Positions 40,099 to 48,569 of a DNA stretch of 64,000 nucleotides are shown here, piece after piece. Source of the DNA: Pectobacterium polonicum (GTDB lineage: Bacteria; Pseudomonadota; Gammaproteobacteria; Enterobacterales; Enterobacteriaceae); assembly GCF_005497185.1 (NCBI RefSeq), contig NZ_RJTN01000011.1, forward strand, positions 84,618-148,617, written 5' to 3'. The position numbers and the translations under genes were made by a program. The first letter of the stretch is position 1. Every line of letters begins with the position of its first letter. Under the pieces are notes generated by a model. It did not search any database, was not told the origin of the DNA, and was given only the letters and a program-made list of their open reading frames with translations.

Positions 40099-40644
40099 AT
40101 GTTTGGGAAATTTCTCCTGATAGGAATGGGGGCGTTATTACTTAGCGGATGTTCGGTTGCGACCTATAGTCATAAGCTGGAAGATTATCAGGGGGCTGAC
40201 CGCGTAGGGATCACATTCGATAATCGCAATCTCGACTATATTCGTGTTTATCCGACGACCGATAGATGTATTAATATTGATGCGCCAGAAAATGGCTACA
40301 CCAATAATGCATTTGGGTTCCAAACTAAGCTCAATAACAAAGAGCTCGGCTTTCCGGCTATTCCAGAAACGCCAACGATGATTCGTGAATTTTGGGTCAG
40401 TGCGCAACATAACATTGCGGTCAGAATGATTGCAGGTAATGGTGGATTTAGTACCGTGACGTTTAAACCTGTAGTGGGGAATTACTATTATGTCACAGGC
40501 GAGTTTGTTGGACCGTATTCACCGCGGCGTATTGAAGTTTACGAAGTATTCAAGACCGAAAAAGGCTACTACGATCGCCGACCTGTCAAAGATTTGATGC
40601 TGAAAAACTGCGGCCAGTTCTCTTCCAGAATGCAGAAATTTTAA
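40099..40644 (+). CDS. Putative lipoprotein
   Basis: A 181-residue predicted lipoprotein: a short hydrophobic signal ends in the lipobox LLLSGC (lipidated Cys near residue 18), followed by Ser-Val, which favours outer-membrane sorting. No known domain was recognised in the rest. ATG 40099 lies about seven bases after AAGGG and is preferred to ATG 40093, which would touch the ribosome-binding site. It is convergent with another lipoprotein gene and shares a terminator with it. Confidence 0.75.
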   Translation: MFGKFLLIGMGALLLSGCSVATYSHKLEDYQGADRVGITFDNRNLDYIRVYPTTDRCINIDAPENGYTNNAFGFQTKLNNKELGFPAIPETPTMIREFWVSAQHNIAVRMIAGNGGFSTVTFKPVVGNYYYVTGEFVGPYSPRRIEVYEVFKTEKGYYDRRPVKDLMLKNCGQFSSRMQKF

Positions 40645-40653
40645 TGAAATACT

Positions 40654-40685
40654 CGGCCAGACGTAAAACTTGTCTGGCCGTCTTT
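40654..40685. terminator. Shared terminator of two convergent lipoprotein genes
   Basis: CGGCCAGAC (40654-40662) pairs perfectly with GTCTGGCCG (40672-40680) around a nine-base loop, followed on the plus strand by TCTTT. It lies 8-10 bases from both stop codons. Confidence 0.75.
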
Positions 40686-40692
40686 ACCGCGT

Positions 40693-41250
40693 TTACGTCA
40701 GTTGTTTTCCTGAGAACGTGCCGGCATACCAGGCGTCCATCACCGATAGCAGGTTTTTCACTTCATCGATGGTCAGGCCGTAAGAATTGGCGTTTTCATG
40801 AGGCTTAACAACAAGTAGAGGAATATCGGCGCGCGTATGCAGGTAATCGAACTGATATTCCCTTTCGCTGTTGTAAAACAGGCTTCCGCCAACGTTTCCG
40901 GCTTTGCGTAATTGCTTGATCTGTTTGTCTTGCGCGTTCGGATCTTCCGCCCAAATCAGGAAATCACGCAGCGGCTGCGTTTGGCGCGAAAAATCATCAC
41001 GCGTGAAGCCAAAATAGGCATAGCGCTTTCCTACCACTAACGCAATTTTGCTTTTATCGTCAGTAATTCTGACGTTAAAAGATCGCTTATCCACAGTACA
41101 GTCACGAAATTTAGGTTTGTAATCGCAGGCGGAAAGGTTTTCGGCTTCATAGACTTCGTAAAGACGCAGCGTGGCGTATTTATCGAAGGTGGTAATCGCC
41201 TGGCAGCCTGTTAAGGCAAGAAGAATGACCGGGAGGACGAGATAACGCAT
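40693..41250 (-). CDS. Putative lipoprotein
   Basis: A 185-residue predicted lipoprotein with signal MRYLVLPVILLALTGC; the lipobox LALTGC puts the lipidated Cys at residue 16, followed by Gln-Ala, compatible with the outer membrane. The mature part has two further cysteines close together (LSACDYKPKFRDC) that may form a disulfide. No domain was recognised. It faces the other lipoprotein gene tail to tail. Confidence 0.75.
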   Translation of the reverse strand: MRYLVLPVILLALTGCQAITTFDKYATLRLYEVYEAENLSACDYKPKFRDCTVDKRSFNVRITDDKSKIALVVGKRYAYFGFTRDDFSRQTQPLRDFLIWAEDPNAQDKQIKQLRKAGNVGGSLFYNSEREYQFDYLHTRADIPLLVVKPHENANSYGLTIDEVKNLLSVMDAWYAGTFSGKQLT

Positions 41251-41436
41251 GACGGTTGTTTTTCCCTGTTTTGCTGCGAGTGAGGATGCCCTGGAAATGG
41301 TGTGGAGAAGAGAGGTTCCTATTAAAAACTCGCTGTTTATTCGGAATCAGGCGGTTATGAAAACATTAGCGTTGGAAAAATTCAACGGTGCAGGAAAGCG
41401 TCAATGATTGGGCCACCGCTGTGGCCCTGCGATATA

Positions 41437-43110
41437 TTAGAAAGACGTCCAGTCCTGCGAATCATTTTTTGGCTTTGCTAAAGAGTTGCTCGCTAGCTTG
41501 CCTGCTGTTTCGAAGGCCAGTTCTGGCTGAAGAGATAGTCGCCCTGACGTGGCCTGTGAGGTCAATTTAAAAGCACTGACCGTTTGTGTTAGTGCCGTAG
41601 CCTGAGATTGTAATGATAGGGCTGCCGCAGCGGACTCTTCGACCAGCGCGGCATTTTGCTGCGTTGTGGTATCGATTTGCCCAACGGCAATATTAACCTG
41701 GCTGATACCGTCGCTCTGTTCCTGACTTGCCTGAGAAATCTCAGCAATGATGGCATTGACGTCGGAGACATGGCCAGTCAGATTATTCATTGTCGCTTCG
41801 GCAGAATCGACCAGTTGCATCCCTTCCTGTACCTTATTCACCGAATCATCAATCAACTCTTTGATCTCTTTTGCCGCCGTGGCGCTGCGTTGCGCCAGAG
41901 AACGTACCTCGCTGGCGACGACCGCAAAACCGCGACCCTGTTCGCCCGCGCGCGCCGCCTCAACGGCAGCGTTCAGCGCCAGAATATTGGTCTGGAAGGC
42001 GATGCCGTCAATCACGCCGATAATTTCCGCCATCCGATGTGACGAATCTCGAATACCGCGCATTTTGTGCGTCACTGATGCCATCACATCACTGCTGGTC
42101 TTGGCCGCCTGTGAGGACTGAAGGGAAACGGCGGTGGCCTGACGCGTATTGTCTGCCGTATTTTTGATGGTGGAGGTAAGCTCTTCCATTGATGAAGCCG
42201 TTTGTTCCAGTGAACTGGCTTGCTCTTCAGTACGGGCTGACAAATCCTGATTACCTGCTGCGATCTGTGATGCTGCTGTAGAAATGGCTTCCGACCCGTC
42301 GCGAACCTGGCTCACAATATGGCGCAAACTGGTATTCATGTTATCCAGTGCCGTTAACAACTGGCCGGTTTCATCTTGACGCTCGATAACAACCTGAGAA
42401 GTCAGATCGCCTTTCGCCACGCGTTCGGCGACGGTCAATGCCTGTTTGATGGGGTGGGTTACGCTACGTGTAATTAACCATGCAGCGATAGCACCGAGCA
42501 ATGCGCCGATGCCCATGAAAGCCAGCAAGAATAAACGTGCATCTCCAAAGTCTGCATCCATGACATCCAACATCTGTGTCATACCATTATCTTTGTAATC
42601 GACATAATGGAGAATTTTTTCGCTGAACTGGCGTTGTGTATTATCCAAACGATCGTGGAATTCAGCCAACGCGGTCTCACGGTCTCCCGCCGTCATCGCG
42701 GCGATGATTTTATTGCCTGAAGCGATAAAATCGTTTCGTATCAGCAACATGTCCGACATGATTTTGCTGAGATTAGGATCGTTAGTTTCTTGCGTGTCTT
42801 GATCGATCTTTTTTACTAAGGCTCCGCCATTCTTACGAATATCCTCGATTACGTTTAATGCATCACGTAACTGCTTATCGTCGGAAACTAATAATAAACC
42901 TTCATAGGCAATCACGGTTTGATTGACCAAATTGCGCAGGTTATTTGCATCAACCGTATCTGCATACGTGTCCGTCACAATCAATTTGGCGTTTTGATTG
43001 AAACCGGACAGTTTCATTATTGATAAAATACCGACAGCAAACAGCATGGCAATTAGCCCTGTGAAGCCGATTCCCAGTCGATAACCAATACGCCAGTTAG
43101 CCACACTCAT
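41437..43110 (-). CDS. Methyl-accepting chemotaxis protein with CheR-binding tail
   Basis: A 557-residue chemoreceptor of the Tsr/Tar size class. TM1 spans about residues 10-33, a four-helix-bundle-like periplasmic domain follows, TM2 is at about 190-213 ([18 protein letters not shown]), then HAMP and the signalling domain with the conserved tip ([20 protein letters not shown]). The last residues, DWTSF, fit the xWxxF pentapeptide that binds CheR and CheB, so this is a major-type receptor that can assist methylation of others. The ligand is unknown. A sigma-28-like promoter lies about 240 bases upstream. Confidence 0.93.
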   Translation of the reverse strand: MSVANWRIGYRLGIGFTGLIAMLFAVGILSIMKLSGFNQNAKLIVTDTYADTVDANNLRNLVNQTVIAYEGLLLVSDDKQLRDALNVIEDIRKNGGALVKKIDQDTQETNDPNLSKIMSDMLLIRNDFIASGNKIIAAMTAGDRETALAEFHDRLDNTQRQFSEKILHYVDYKDNGMTQMLDVMDADFGDARLFLLAFMGIGALLGAIAAWLITRSVTHPIKQALTVAERVAKGDLTSQVVIERQDETGQLLTALDNMNTSLRHIVSQVRDGSEAISTAASQIAAGNQDLSARTEEQASSLEQTASSMEELTSTIKNTADNTRQATAVSLQSSQAAKTSSDVMASVTHKMRGIRDSSHRMAEIIGVIDGIAFQTNILALNAAVEAARAGEQGRGFAVVASEVRSLAQRSATAAKEIKELIDDSVNKVQEGMQLVDSAEATMNNLTGHVSDVNAIIAEISQASQEQSDGISQVNIAVGQIDTTTQQNAALVEESAAAALSLQSQATALTQTVSAFKLTSQATSGRLSLQPELAFETAGKLASNSLAKPKNDSQDWTSF

Positions 43111-43839
43111 GATTCTTCCTTTATCTAGTTGATAGTTATTAACGTTATATTTTTGGGATCACTAAATTGGTATTAAGCGTGGATGAATGGTGCTGTTAGC
43201 AATGGTAGGTCATCATTTTTCGAGAACCGCACGGAATGATAAAACTATTTGTTAACAATGCGATATGCCATTTTACGTGCTGTATTAATATCATCGGTTT
43301 TTTACAATCGATGCACGACTCTTGTCACACCTTGATACCGCATGGATTATCGGCTAACGAAATAAAATCTTCATTAAATTGATCGTTTATAGCATTTAAA
43401 AACAAAAAATAAAAAGGGAAAACCTATCAATATAAAAATATCGATCGTTAAAATCAACTGAGGTGTGAAAATAGTAACTGAACGATTTATTAAAATAAGT
43501 AACGTAAAATTTACAGTGTAAACAATATTATAAATGCCATTTAAATTTTAAAAAAAATGAAACGATATCATTATGCTTCATATCAAAAATAATTTAATCA
43601 ATAACAATTAAATTTATAAAATAATAAGCATAAGCCAACAACACTACGCTGCGTTTCTTCATTTTTAGCACGTTATGGAATCGGATAATGCGATCTTATT
43701 CTGCCAGAATGGATGCAATTTTAAACTTGGGCCTATTTTTCAAACGGCGGCGTTCTGGAGGCAGGCCCACGATGATTAGCATTTAAGGAAAGCCAACGTA
43801 CATGAAGCCTGGGGTACGGCAGGTATCTATCTATCGTAC
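43111..43839. other. AT-rich gap of about 730 bases
   Basis: No coding frame with gene-like features was found. About 43370-43660 is strikingly AT-rich, with repeated runs of A and T and no good ribosome-binding site. The part nearest the chemoreceptor holds its promoter. Near 43731-43772, GGGCCT and AGGCCC bracket about 30 bases and could pair. Composition unlike the flanks suggests a decayed or acquired segment, or a strongly H-NS-bound control region. Confidence 0.55.
43347..43373 (-). promoter_or_regulatory. Sigma-28-like promoter of the second chemoreceptor
   Basis: On the minus strand TGAA is followed by 15 bases and then GCCGATAA, the exact FliA -10 element with one change in the -35 (TAAA). 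It lies about 240 bases upstream of the chemoreceptor and is in the right direction. Confidence 0.6.
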
Positions 43840-43914
43840 TTACCACCAACCAAAGTGGCTACCTAAGCCGACGATGACGGCGACGACGATAAAAACAACC
43901 GTTGGTTTACTCAT
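43840..43914 (-). CDS. 24-residue single-span membrane peptide
   Basis: A very short frame: MSKPT, then about 12 hydrophobic residues (VVFIVVAVIVGLG), then SHFGWW and a TAA stop. The start is preceded by GGAGTGAAA, a well-spaced ribosome-binding site. A short basic start, one membrane span and an aromatic end are typical of bacterial small membrane proteins. No named family was recognised. It lies downstream of, and on the same strand as, the HTH regulator gene (about 200 bases), so a shared messenger is possible. Confidence 0.5.
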   Translation of the reverse strand: MSKPTVVFIVVAVIVGLGSHFGWW

Positions 43915-44121
43915 TTTCACTCCATTTGGTGCCATATCAGGCTTAAAAACGGTTAATTGGGCTGCGTGTGAGAATAAGATAAATAGTGGGAGTGGTCTAC
44001 TGGCAGGGGCATTGGTATCCGGCTCTTTATCGTAGGATTTGAGTGAAAAGGAGCCCTGTGGCAGTTTCTGCGATCAGCGATTCGCTTAGATAAATCCCTT
44101 GCAGACCAGTACTCATGCCCC

Positions 44122-44433
44122 TCACTTCATAAATGCCAGAACCTCAGCTTTTTTCTCCGGCGGTAATGCCAAAAATGCCAGCATCATTTCGGCTAACTCA
44201 TCGTTCTCTGTATAGAAGTAGGCGAGCGGTACGTCTAGTGCTTCTGCTAACTGCTGGGCAGTTTCAATACTTGCTTCGTGGACACCTTTTTCATAGCGAT
44301 TGATGCGCGTGCTTGCGACGAATTCATCGATACCAGCAGCGATGCCGAGTTTTTTTTGCGATAAGCCTTTTGCCAGGCGAGCCTGTTTTAGCCGTTGGCA
44401 GAAAATGTCATGGTAATTTTGTCTTGTCATCAT
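44122..44433 (-). CDS. Small helix-turn-helix (Xre/Cro) regulator
   Basis: A 103-residue DNA-binding protein. Residues about 12-70 form an HTH_3 domain (RLKQARLAKGLSQKKLGIAAGI, recognition part ASTRINRYEKGVH), followed by a short helical tail (DELAEMMLAFLALPPEKKAEVL) probably used for dimer contact. Size and plan resemble phage Cro/CI-like or restriction-modification controller proteins. Two palindromes sit directly upstream, implying autoregulation. ATGATG at 44433/44430 leaves a one-codon doubt about the start. Confidence 0.85.
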   Translation of the reverse strand: MMTRQNYHDIFCQRLKQARLAKGLSQKKLGIAAGIDEFVASTRINRYEKGVHEASIETAQQLAEALDVPLAYFYTENDELAEMMLAFLALPPEKKAEVLAFMK

Positions 44434-44434
44434 G

Positions 44435-44451
44435 ACTACGAGAATCGTAGT
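44435..44451 (-). promoter_or_regulatory. Palindromic operator 1 of the HTH gene
   Basis: ACTACGA-GAA-TCGTAGT is a perfect 7-bp dyad with a 3-base centre, immediately before the HTH start codon. It has the same half-site as operator 2, 34 bases away centre to centre. Confidence 0.7.
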
Positions 44452-44468
44452 TTTTTCTTGAGCCAGAT

Positions 44469-44485
44469 ACTACGAATAACGTAGT
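44469..44485 (-). promoter_or_regulatory. Palindromic operator 2 of the HTH gene
   Basis: ACTACG-AATAA-CGTAGT is a 6-bp dyad in a 17-base site of the same length and outer sequence as operator 1. Paired sites in the promoter of a small Cro-like gene are typical of autorepression. Confidence 0.7.
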
Positions 44486-44503
44486 ATTGGTTCGGTTAGT
44501 CAT

Positions 44504-44530
44504 AACCCCACCTTCTAGAAAGGTGGGGTT
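44504..44530 (-). terminator. Hairpin downstream of yicC
   Basis: AACCCCACCTT (44504-44514) pairs perfectly with AAGGTGGGGTT (44520-44530) around five bases. It lies about 135 bases beyond the yicC stop on its strand. No T-run follows, so it may be a rho-assisted terminator or a leader structure of the HTH gene. Confidence 0.5.
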
Positions 44531-44663
44531 GATGGCATCACATATCTTTGTTACCTACCTATCCAATGTTTCGATAATTGCTGCGTTATGTTTATCGAAT
44601 CGATATAAGGTAAAAAATACATTAAAACAGTATGTTATGTGAAATTTTTAAGCGAAGTATAAA

Positions 44664-45527
44664 TCACTCAATGTTCTGAATCTGTTCCCGCATTTGCTCG
44701 ATCAGCACTTTCAACTCGATTGCTGAAGCGGTGACGTCGGCGTTGATGGATTTCGAGGCCAGCGTGTTCGATTCGCGGTTGAATTCCTGCATCATGAAGT
44801 CGAGGCGGCGGCCGACGGCTTCTTCTTTTTTCAGGATTTTGTAGGTTTCTTTGACGTGAGCGTCGAGGCGGTCGAGTTCTTCGGCGACGTCGACGCGCTG
44901 CGCCATCAGCACCAGTTCCTGTTCCAGACGGTTATTTTCCAGCTGTACCTGCGCATCTTCCAGCTTGCTTTGCAGGCGTTCGCGCTGCCATAGCAGGATG
45001 TTTGGCATCTGGGCGCGGACTTTGACGACTTCGGCGCTGACGCCAGCCAGACGCTGTTCAATCAAGGCTTTCAGCGCGTTGCCTTCACTTTCACGCGCGG
45101 CGATAAAGTCATCCAGCGCACCTTCCAGTGCTTTCAGTAGTTCAGCGCTGATGGCGTCCAGATCCTGTTCTTCTGCCGACATCACGCCCGGCCAGCGCAG
45201 AATATCAACCGGATTGATTTCCCCTTCGTCGCTCTGCATTTTGACCCAATTGGCGGCATTAACCAGCTGCTTTGCCAGCTTTTCGTTCAGGATCAGCGAA
45301 CTTTGTGCACTCGGGTCAAGTTCAAAACGCAGGTTGCATTCGATTTTGCCACGGGTTAAACGGGCGCGAATACGCTCACGCGCCACCGGTTCGAGGCTGC
45401 GGAATTGCTCCGGTAAACGAAGATAGGTTTCCAGATAGCGCTGGTTAACGGAACGCAGTTCCCAGGCTGCGCTTCCCCAGTTGCCCTTGATCTCTCGGCG
45501 GGCGTAAGCGGTCATGCTGCGAATCAT
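44664..45527 (-). CDS. yicC: Endoribonuclease YicC
   Basis: A 287-residue cytoplasmic protein of the YicC/YloC family; E. coli YicC is an endoribonuclease implicated in small-RNA turnover. The start MIRSMTAYARREIKGNWGSA and the C-terminal block EEAVGRRLDFMMQEFNRESNTLASKS are the two conserved domains. ATG 45527 is chosen over an upstream in-frame start at 45548 because family similarity starts there. In enterobacteria yicC often lies near rph/pyrE; here the peptide cluster separates them by 10 kb. Confidence 0.95.
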   Translation of the reverse strand: MIRSMTAYARREIKGNWGSAAWELRSVNQRYLETYLRLPEQFRSLEPVARERIRARLTRGKIECNLRFELDPSAQSSLILNEKLAKQLVNAANWVKMQSDEGEINPVDILRWPGVMSAEEQDLDAISAELLKALEGALDDFIAARESEGNALKALIEQRLAGVSAEVVKVRAQMPNILLWQRERLQSKLEDAQVQLENNRLEQELVLMAQRVDVAEELDRLDAHVKETYKILKKEEAVGRRLDFMMQEFNRESNTLASKSINADVTASAIELKVLIEQMREQIQNIE

Positions 45528-45625
45528 TGGTGCATACCTGTAAAGCAAATGATGAGGAGGATTATAGCGTTGAGTCCCGCACAGGGGATAGGAAAAACCG
45601 TCCGTGGCGTGGCGTCTGTCGCGAA

Positions 45626-46534
45626 TCAGGCGGCGTAAAGCAGCGTCTCGTGCTGTCTGGCGATGTCGCGACAGCGGTTTTTCATCATCTGTTTCAGTTG
45701 CAGCGTCGCCTGCGATTGCGGGTTGTCGCGGCGGCTGATCAGTGTGACTTCAAAAGGCAGCGGCTGGTCGATAGGGACGATTTTTAGCTGGTCGGCATAG
45801 CGACAGGCAGTGAAGAGATCGACGATACCCGCACCGCCGCCTGCCAGCACCATGTCGGCAATCACCGAGTAGGTTTTGATGTAGAGCGAAGCGGCTGGCT
45901 GTAGCGCCTTGTCGCGCAGCGCACGGTGTACCACCTGACCGAGCGGGTCCTGATGCTGCATCATCAGCAGATTGTTGTTGCACAACCATTCCAGCGAGAC
46001 AGGGCCGTTTATCGGGCTGTCTTTTGGCAGCAGGGCAACCATCGTGGACTGGAATAACGGTTCTGCCAGCAGCTCGGATGGCACCTGTTGACCAAATATC
46101 AGCGCAAAATCGAGCTGGTTTTGCAGGATGTTTTGGCACAGCGTGCTGAAATGTTCGGTCACCAATTCGACATTAACCGACGCTGCCTGCTTATGAAATT
46201 CCACTAGCGTTGGTGCGACGACCATCTGCCCGAACGCGTGCGCCGCACCCAGTCGTACAGAGTGGGCTTTGCTGGTTTTGATTTGTTCGGTGAGTGAACT
46301 GATGCTTTGCAGGTGGCTGAAGAGCTCCTGCACTTTCGGGATCAGGCGTAGCCCTTCTTCGGTGGCGACCATCCCCTGAGTTCGACGTTCAAACAGAGAA
46401 AAACCGAGCTGTTGTTCCGCGTGATTCAGTACCCGACTGACGTTGGGCTGCGAGACGTTGAGCAGCCGGGCAGCGCCGCTGATGGTGCCTGCCTGAACAA
46501 TGGCCTGGAAGATTTCAATATGACGTAATCGCAT
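45626..46534 (-). CDS. LysR family regulator of the peptide cluster
   Basis: A 302-residue LysR-type regulator: N-terminal winged helix (RLRHIEIFQAIVQAGTISGAARLLNVSQPNVSRVLNHAEQQL) and C-terminal effector-binding domain. It lies behind iaaA on the same strand, at the far end of the peptide-salvage cluster, and is the likely regulator of it. The effector is unknown; a muropeptide or acidic dipeptide is a guess from context. ATG 46534 is chosen because the helix-turn-helix begins at once; the frame is open to 46588. Confidence 0.88.
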   Translation of the reverse strand: MRLRHIEIFQAIVQAGTISGAARLLNVSQPNVSRVLNHAEQQLGFSLFERRTQGMVATEEGLRLIPKVQELFSHLQSISSLTEQIKTSKAHSVRLGAAHAFGQMVVAPTLVEFHKQAASVNVELVTEHFSTLCQNILQNQLDFALIFGQQVPSELLAEPLFQSTMVALLPKDSPINGPVSLEWLCNNNLLMMQHQDPLGQVVHRALRDKALQPAASLYIKTYSVIADMVLAGGGAGIVDLFTACRYADQLKIVPIDQPLPFEVTLISRRDNPQSQATLQLKQMMKNRCRDIARQHETLLYAA

Positions 46535-46738
46535 GGTTGCAGGCTCCGGCTGATGCTTTCTGATGAGCATCGTATGAGTAATAACCAAAAAGTCTGCAAT
46601 TATTACGCCAGATTATAAGGCCGCGATGAATGGTCGATGGATAAGCGATGAGAACACTTTCTGCACTATTTTGATGCCCAATAATGGTGCAATGCACCGA
46701 TATCGGGCGTTTTGATTCTTTTTCGATGCGCTGGCAAG

Positions 46739-47686
46739 TTAGCGATAAATATCGGCGACGGGGGCTTCTCCCACGTAGCCATAGCCGCGATACATGCCTT
46801 CGCTGTTGAACGGCAGGGCGATGTTGCCGGCTTTGTCCACGGCAATCATCCCGCCGCTGCCGTCCATCTGCACGAGTTTCTCCATCACTACGCGATCGCT
46901 GGCCTGTTGTAGCGTGAGTCCGGCGTATTCCATCAGCGCAGAGACATCATAGGCCGCGACGGCGCGCATAAAGACCTCGCCAGTACCCGTGCAGGAAACC
47001 GCGACCGTCTGGTTGTTGGCGTAGCAGCCCGCGCCGATGATAGGGCTATCGCCCACGCGCCCAGCCTGTTTATTGGTCATGCCGCCCGTCGAGGTTGCCG
47101 CTGCGAGGTTGCCCGCACTATCGAGTGCAACTGCGCCTACGGTGCCGAACTTACGGTCGGGATCGATAGGGTCGCTCTGACCGTCATGGTCGAGGATGAC
47201 GCGACCTGAGCCAGCCTGCGCGTTATGGAGCTGCTGACGGCGTTCATCGGTGGAGAAAAATGTCGGATCAACCCTTTCCAGACCGTGCTGCAGTGCAAAG
47301 GCTTCCGCGCCGTCGGCGGTAAACATCACATGCGGGCTGGCTTCGAGTACGGTACGGGCTGCCAGAATCGGGTTACGGATATGGCTGACACAGCTGACCG
47401 CACCCGCATCCAGCGAGCGTCCGTCCATGATGCTGGCGTCCAATTCGTGGGTTTCCGCGTGGGTGAAGACCGAACCGTGTCCGGCATTGAATAACGGACA
47501 CTCTTCCAGCAGACGGACGGCTTCCGTTACGGCATCCAGCGCGCTGCCATTTTCAGCCAGAATGCGTTGTCCGCTGGCGACAATCTCGGACAGCGCCGCC
47601 AGATAGCGTTGCTCTTTTTCAGCGCTCATGGCCGAGCGGGTCAGCGCGCCTGCGCCACCGTGGATCACAATCACGGGTTTTGTCAT
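46739..47686 (-). CDS. iaaA: Isoaspartyl peptidase/L-asparaginase
   Basis: A 315-residue N-terminal-nucleophile hydrolase that cleaves beta-aspartyl (isoaspartyl) dipeptides and, weakly, asparagine. The precursor is cut before Thr182 in RKFGTVGAVALD, making Thr the catalytic residue; GRVGDSPIIGAGCYA and TGTGEVFMRAVAAYD complete the pocket. In E. coli the gene lies next to the glutathione importer gsiABCD. Here it is the last enzyme gene of the cluster, 60 bases after the dppA-like gene. Confidence 0.94.
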   Translation of the reverse strand: MTKPVIVIHGGAGALTRSAMSAEKEQRYLAALSEIVASGQRILAENGSALDAVTEAVRLLEECPLFNAGHGSVFTHAETHELDASIMDGRSLDAGAVSCVSHIRNPILAARTVLEASPHVMFTADGAEAFALQHGLERVDPTFFSTDERRQQLHNAQAGSGRVILDHDGQSDPIDPDRKFGTVGAVALDSAGNLAAATSTGGMTNKQAGRVGDSPIIGAGCYANNQTVAVSCTGTGEVFMRAVAAYDVSALMEYAGLTLQQASDRVVMEKLVQMDGSGGMIAVDKAGNIALPFNSEGMYRGYGYVGEAPVADIYR

Positions 47687-47745
47687 GCGATAAAGTCTCT
47701 TTTCAGTCGGTTTACGCCCCGGGATAAGGGGCGGATAAACTGGAA

Positions 47746-48567
47746 TCAGTTTTGCGTCGTCGCCAGATAGGAAAAGGCACCCAGCAGGCTGGTGATTTCC
47801 TGCATGTTCTGCGCGGTATAACCTACGGTTATGGCATCCAAACGTTCAACGCTTGGCAGCAGACAGAATAGATCGGCCAGTACCGGTTTTGCCACCATCA
47901 GTTCGAGACGGTAGGGTGCCTGAATCCGCGAATTCAGGGTACGGTGTGCTTTTTCCACCGCCGCTTTGGCTGCATCACGAATCACCTGACGCGCCTGTTC
48001 GGTGCTGAGGGATTCCGCTGCGTGCTGCGAGATGGCGCGTTTAACGCAGGCGTAATCGGTGGCGGGGTAGTAGCGGGCAATCCAGCTCTGGAGCGTATCG
48101 TCGCCGCTGACCAGCCACAGTGGTGTTTTCTGTTCCACTCCGGCGGCAGCGTAGATATCGCTCTCCCCCATGATTTCACCGTTGATGCGCACGCGGTAGA
48201 ACGCGCGACCATTGATGGTGTGCGACAGTACGCCAAACTCGCCTGCTGCGCTGTGATAACCGATAAACATCAGGCCGTCGAACTGCTGCTGTTCCAGCCC
48301 TTCGACCATCGAATAGCCGCGCGGTTTGCCCTGTACCAGCCGGGCGCGGGCGTCGATATTCTCCGCACGCAGGTTAACCATTGCCGCATGGCTGTCGGCG
48401 ACCACCACCTCTGTTGCACCACCCGCGAACGCGCCGTCAATCGCGGCGTTCACTTCTTGTTCCATCAGGCCGCGCGCCAACTGGTATTCTGCGGTGCCGG
48501 GGCTACATTGCTCTGGGCGCATCACGCCAGCGATTCCTTCAATATCGGCGGAGATAAAAATTTTCAT
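47746..48567 (-). CDS. D-aminopeptidase of the DppA (M55) family
   Basis: A 273-residue zinc peptidase. Family M55 zinc ligands Asp8 and Glu10 are seen at once in MKIFISADIEGIAGV, and later histidines occur in DSHAAMVN and GYHSAAGEFGVLSH. Bacillus DppA removes N-terminal D-alanine from peptides, hinting that peptidoglycan fragments are substrates. ATG 48567 is preferred over a TTG two codons earlier. Its start lies within four bases of the preceding stop region, so it is translationally coupled. Confidence 0.88.
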   Translation of the reverse strand: MKIFISADIEGIAGVMRPEQCSPGTAEYQLARGLMEQEVNAAIDGAFAGGATEVVVADSHAAMVNLRAENIDARARLVQGKPRGYSMVEGLEQQQFDGLMFIGYHSAAGEFGVLSHTINGRAFYRVRINGEIMGESDIYAAAGVEQKTPLWLVSGDDTLQSWIARYYPATDYACVKRAISQHAAESLSTEQARQVIRDAAKAAVEKAHRTLNSRIQAPYRLELMVAKPVLADLFCLLPSVERLDAITVGYTAQNMQEITSLLGAFSYLATTQN

Positions 48568-48569
48568 AA

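Noticed and set aside
43802..44035. A 77-codon plus-strand frame in the gap before the HTH gene
   Set aside because: Composition is not protein-like, it lacks a ribosome-binding site, and it lies opposite the better-supported 24-residue minus-strand frame.
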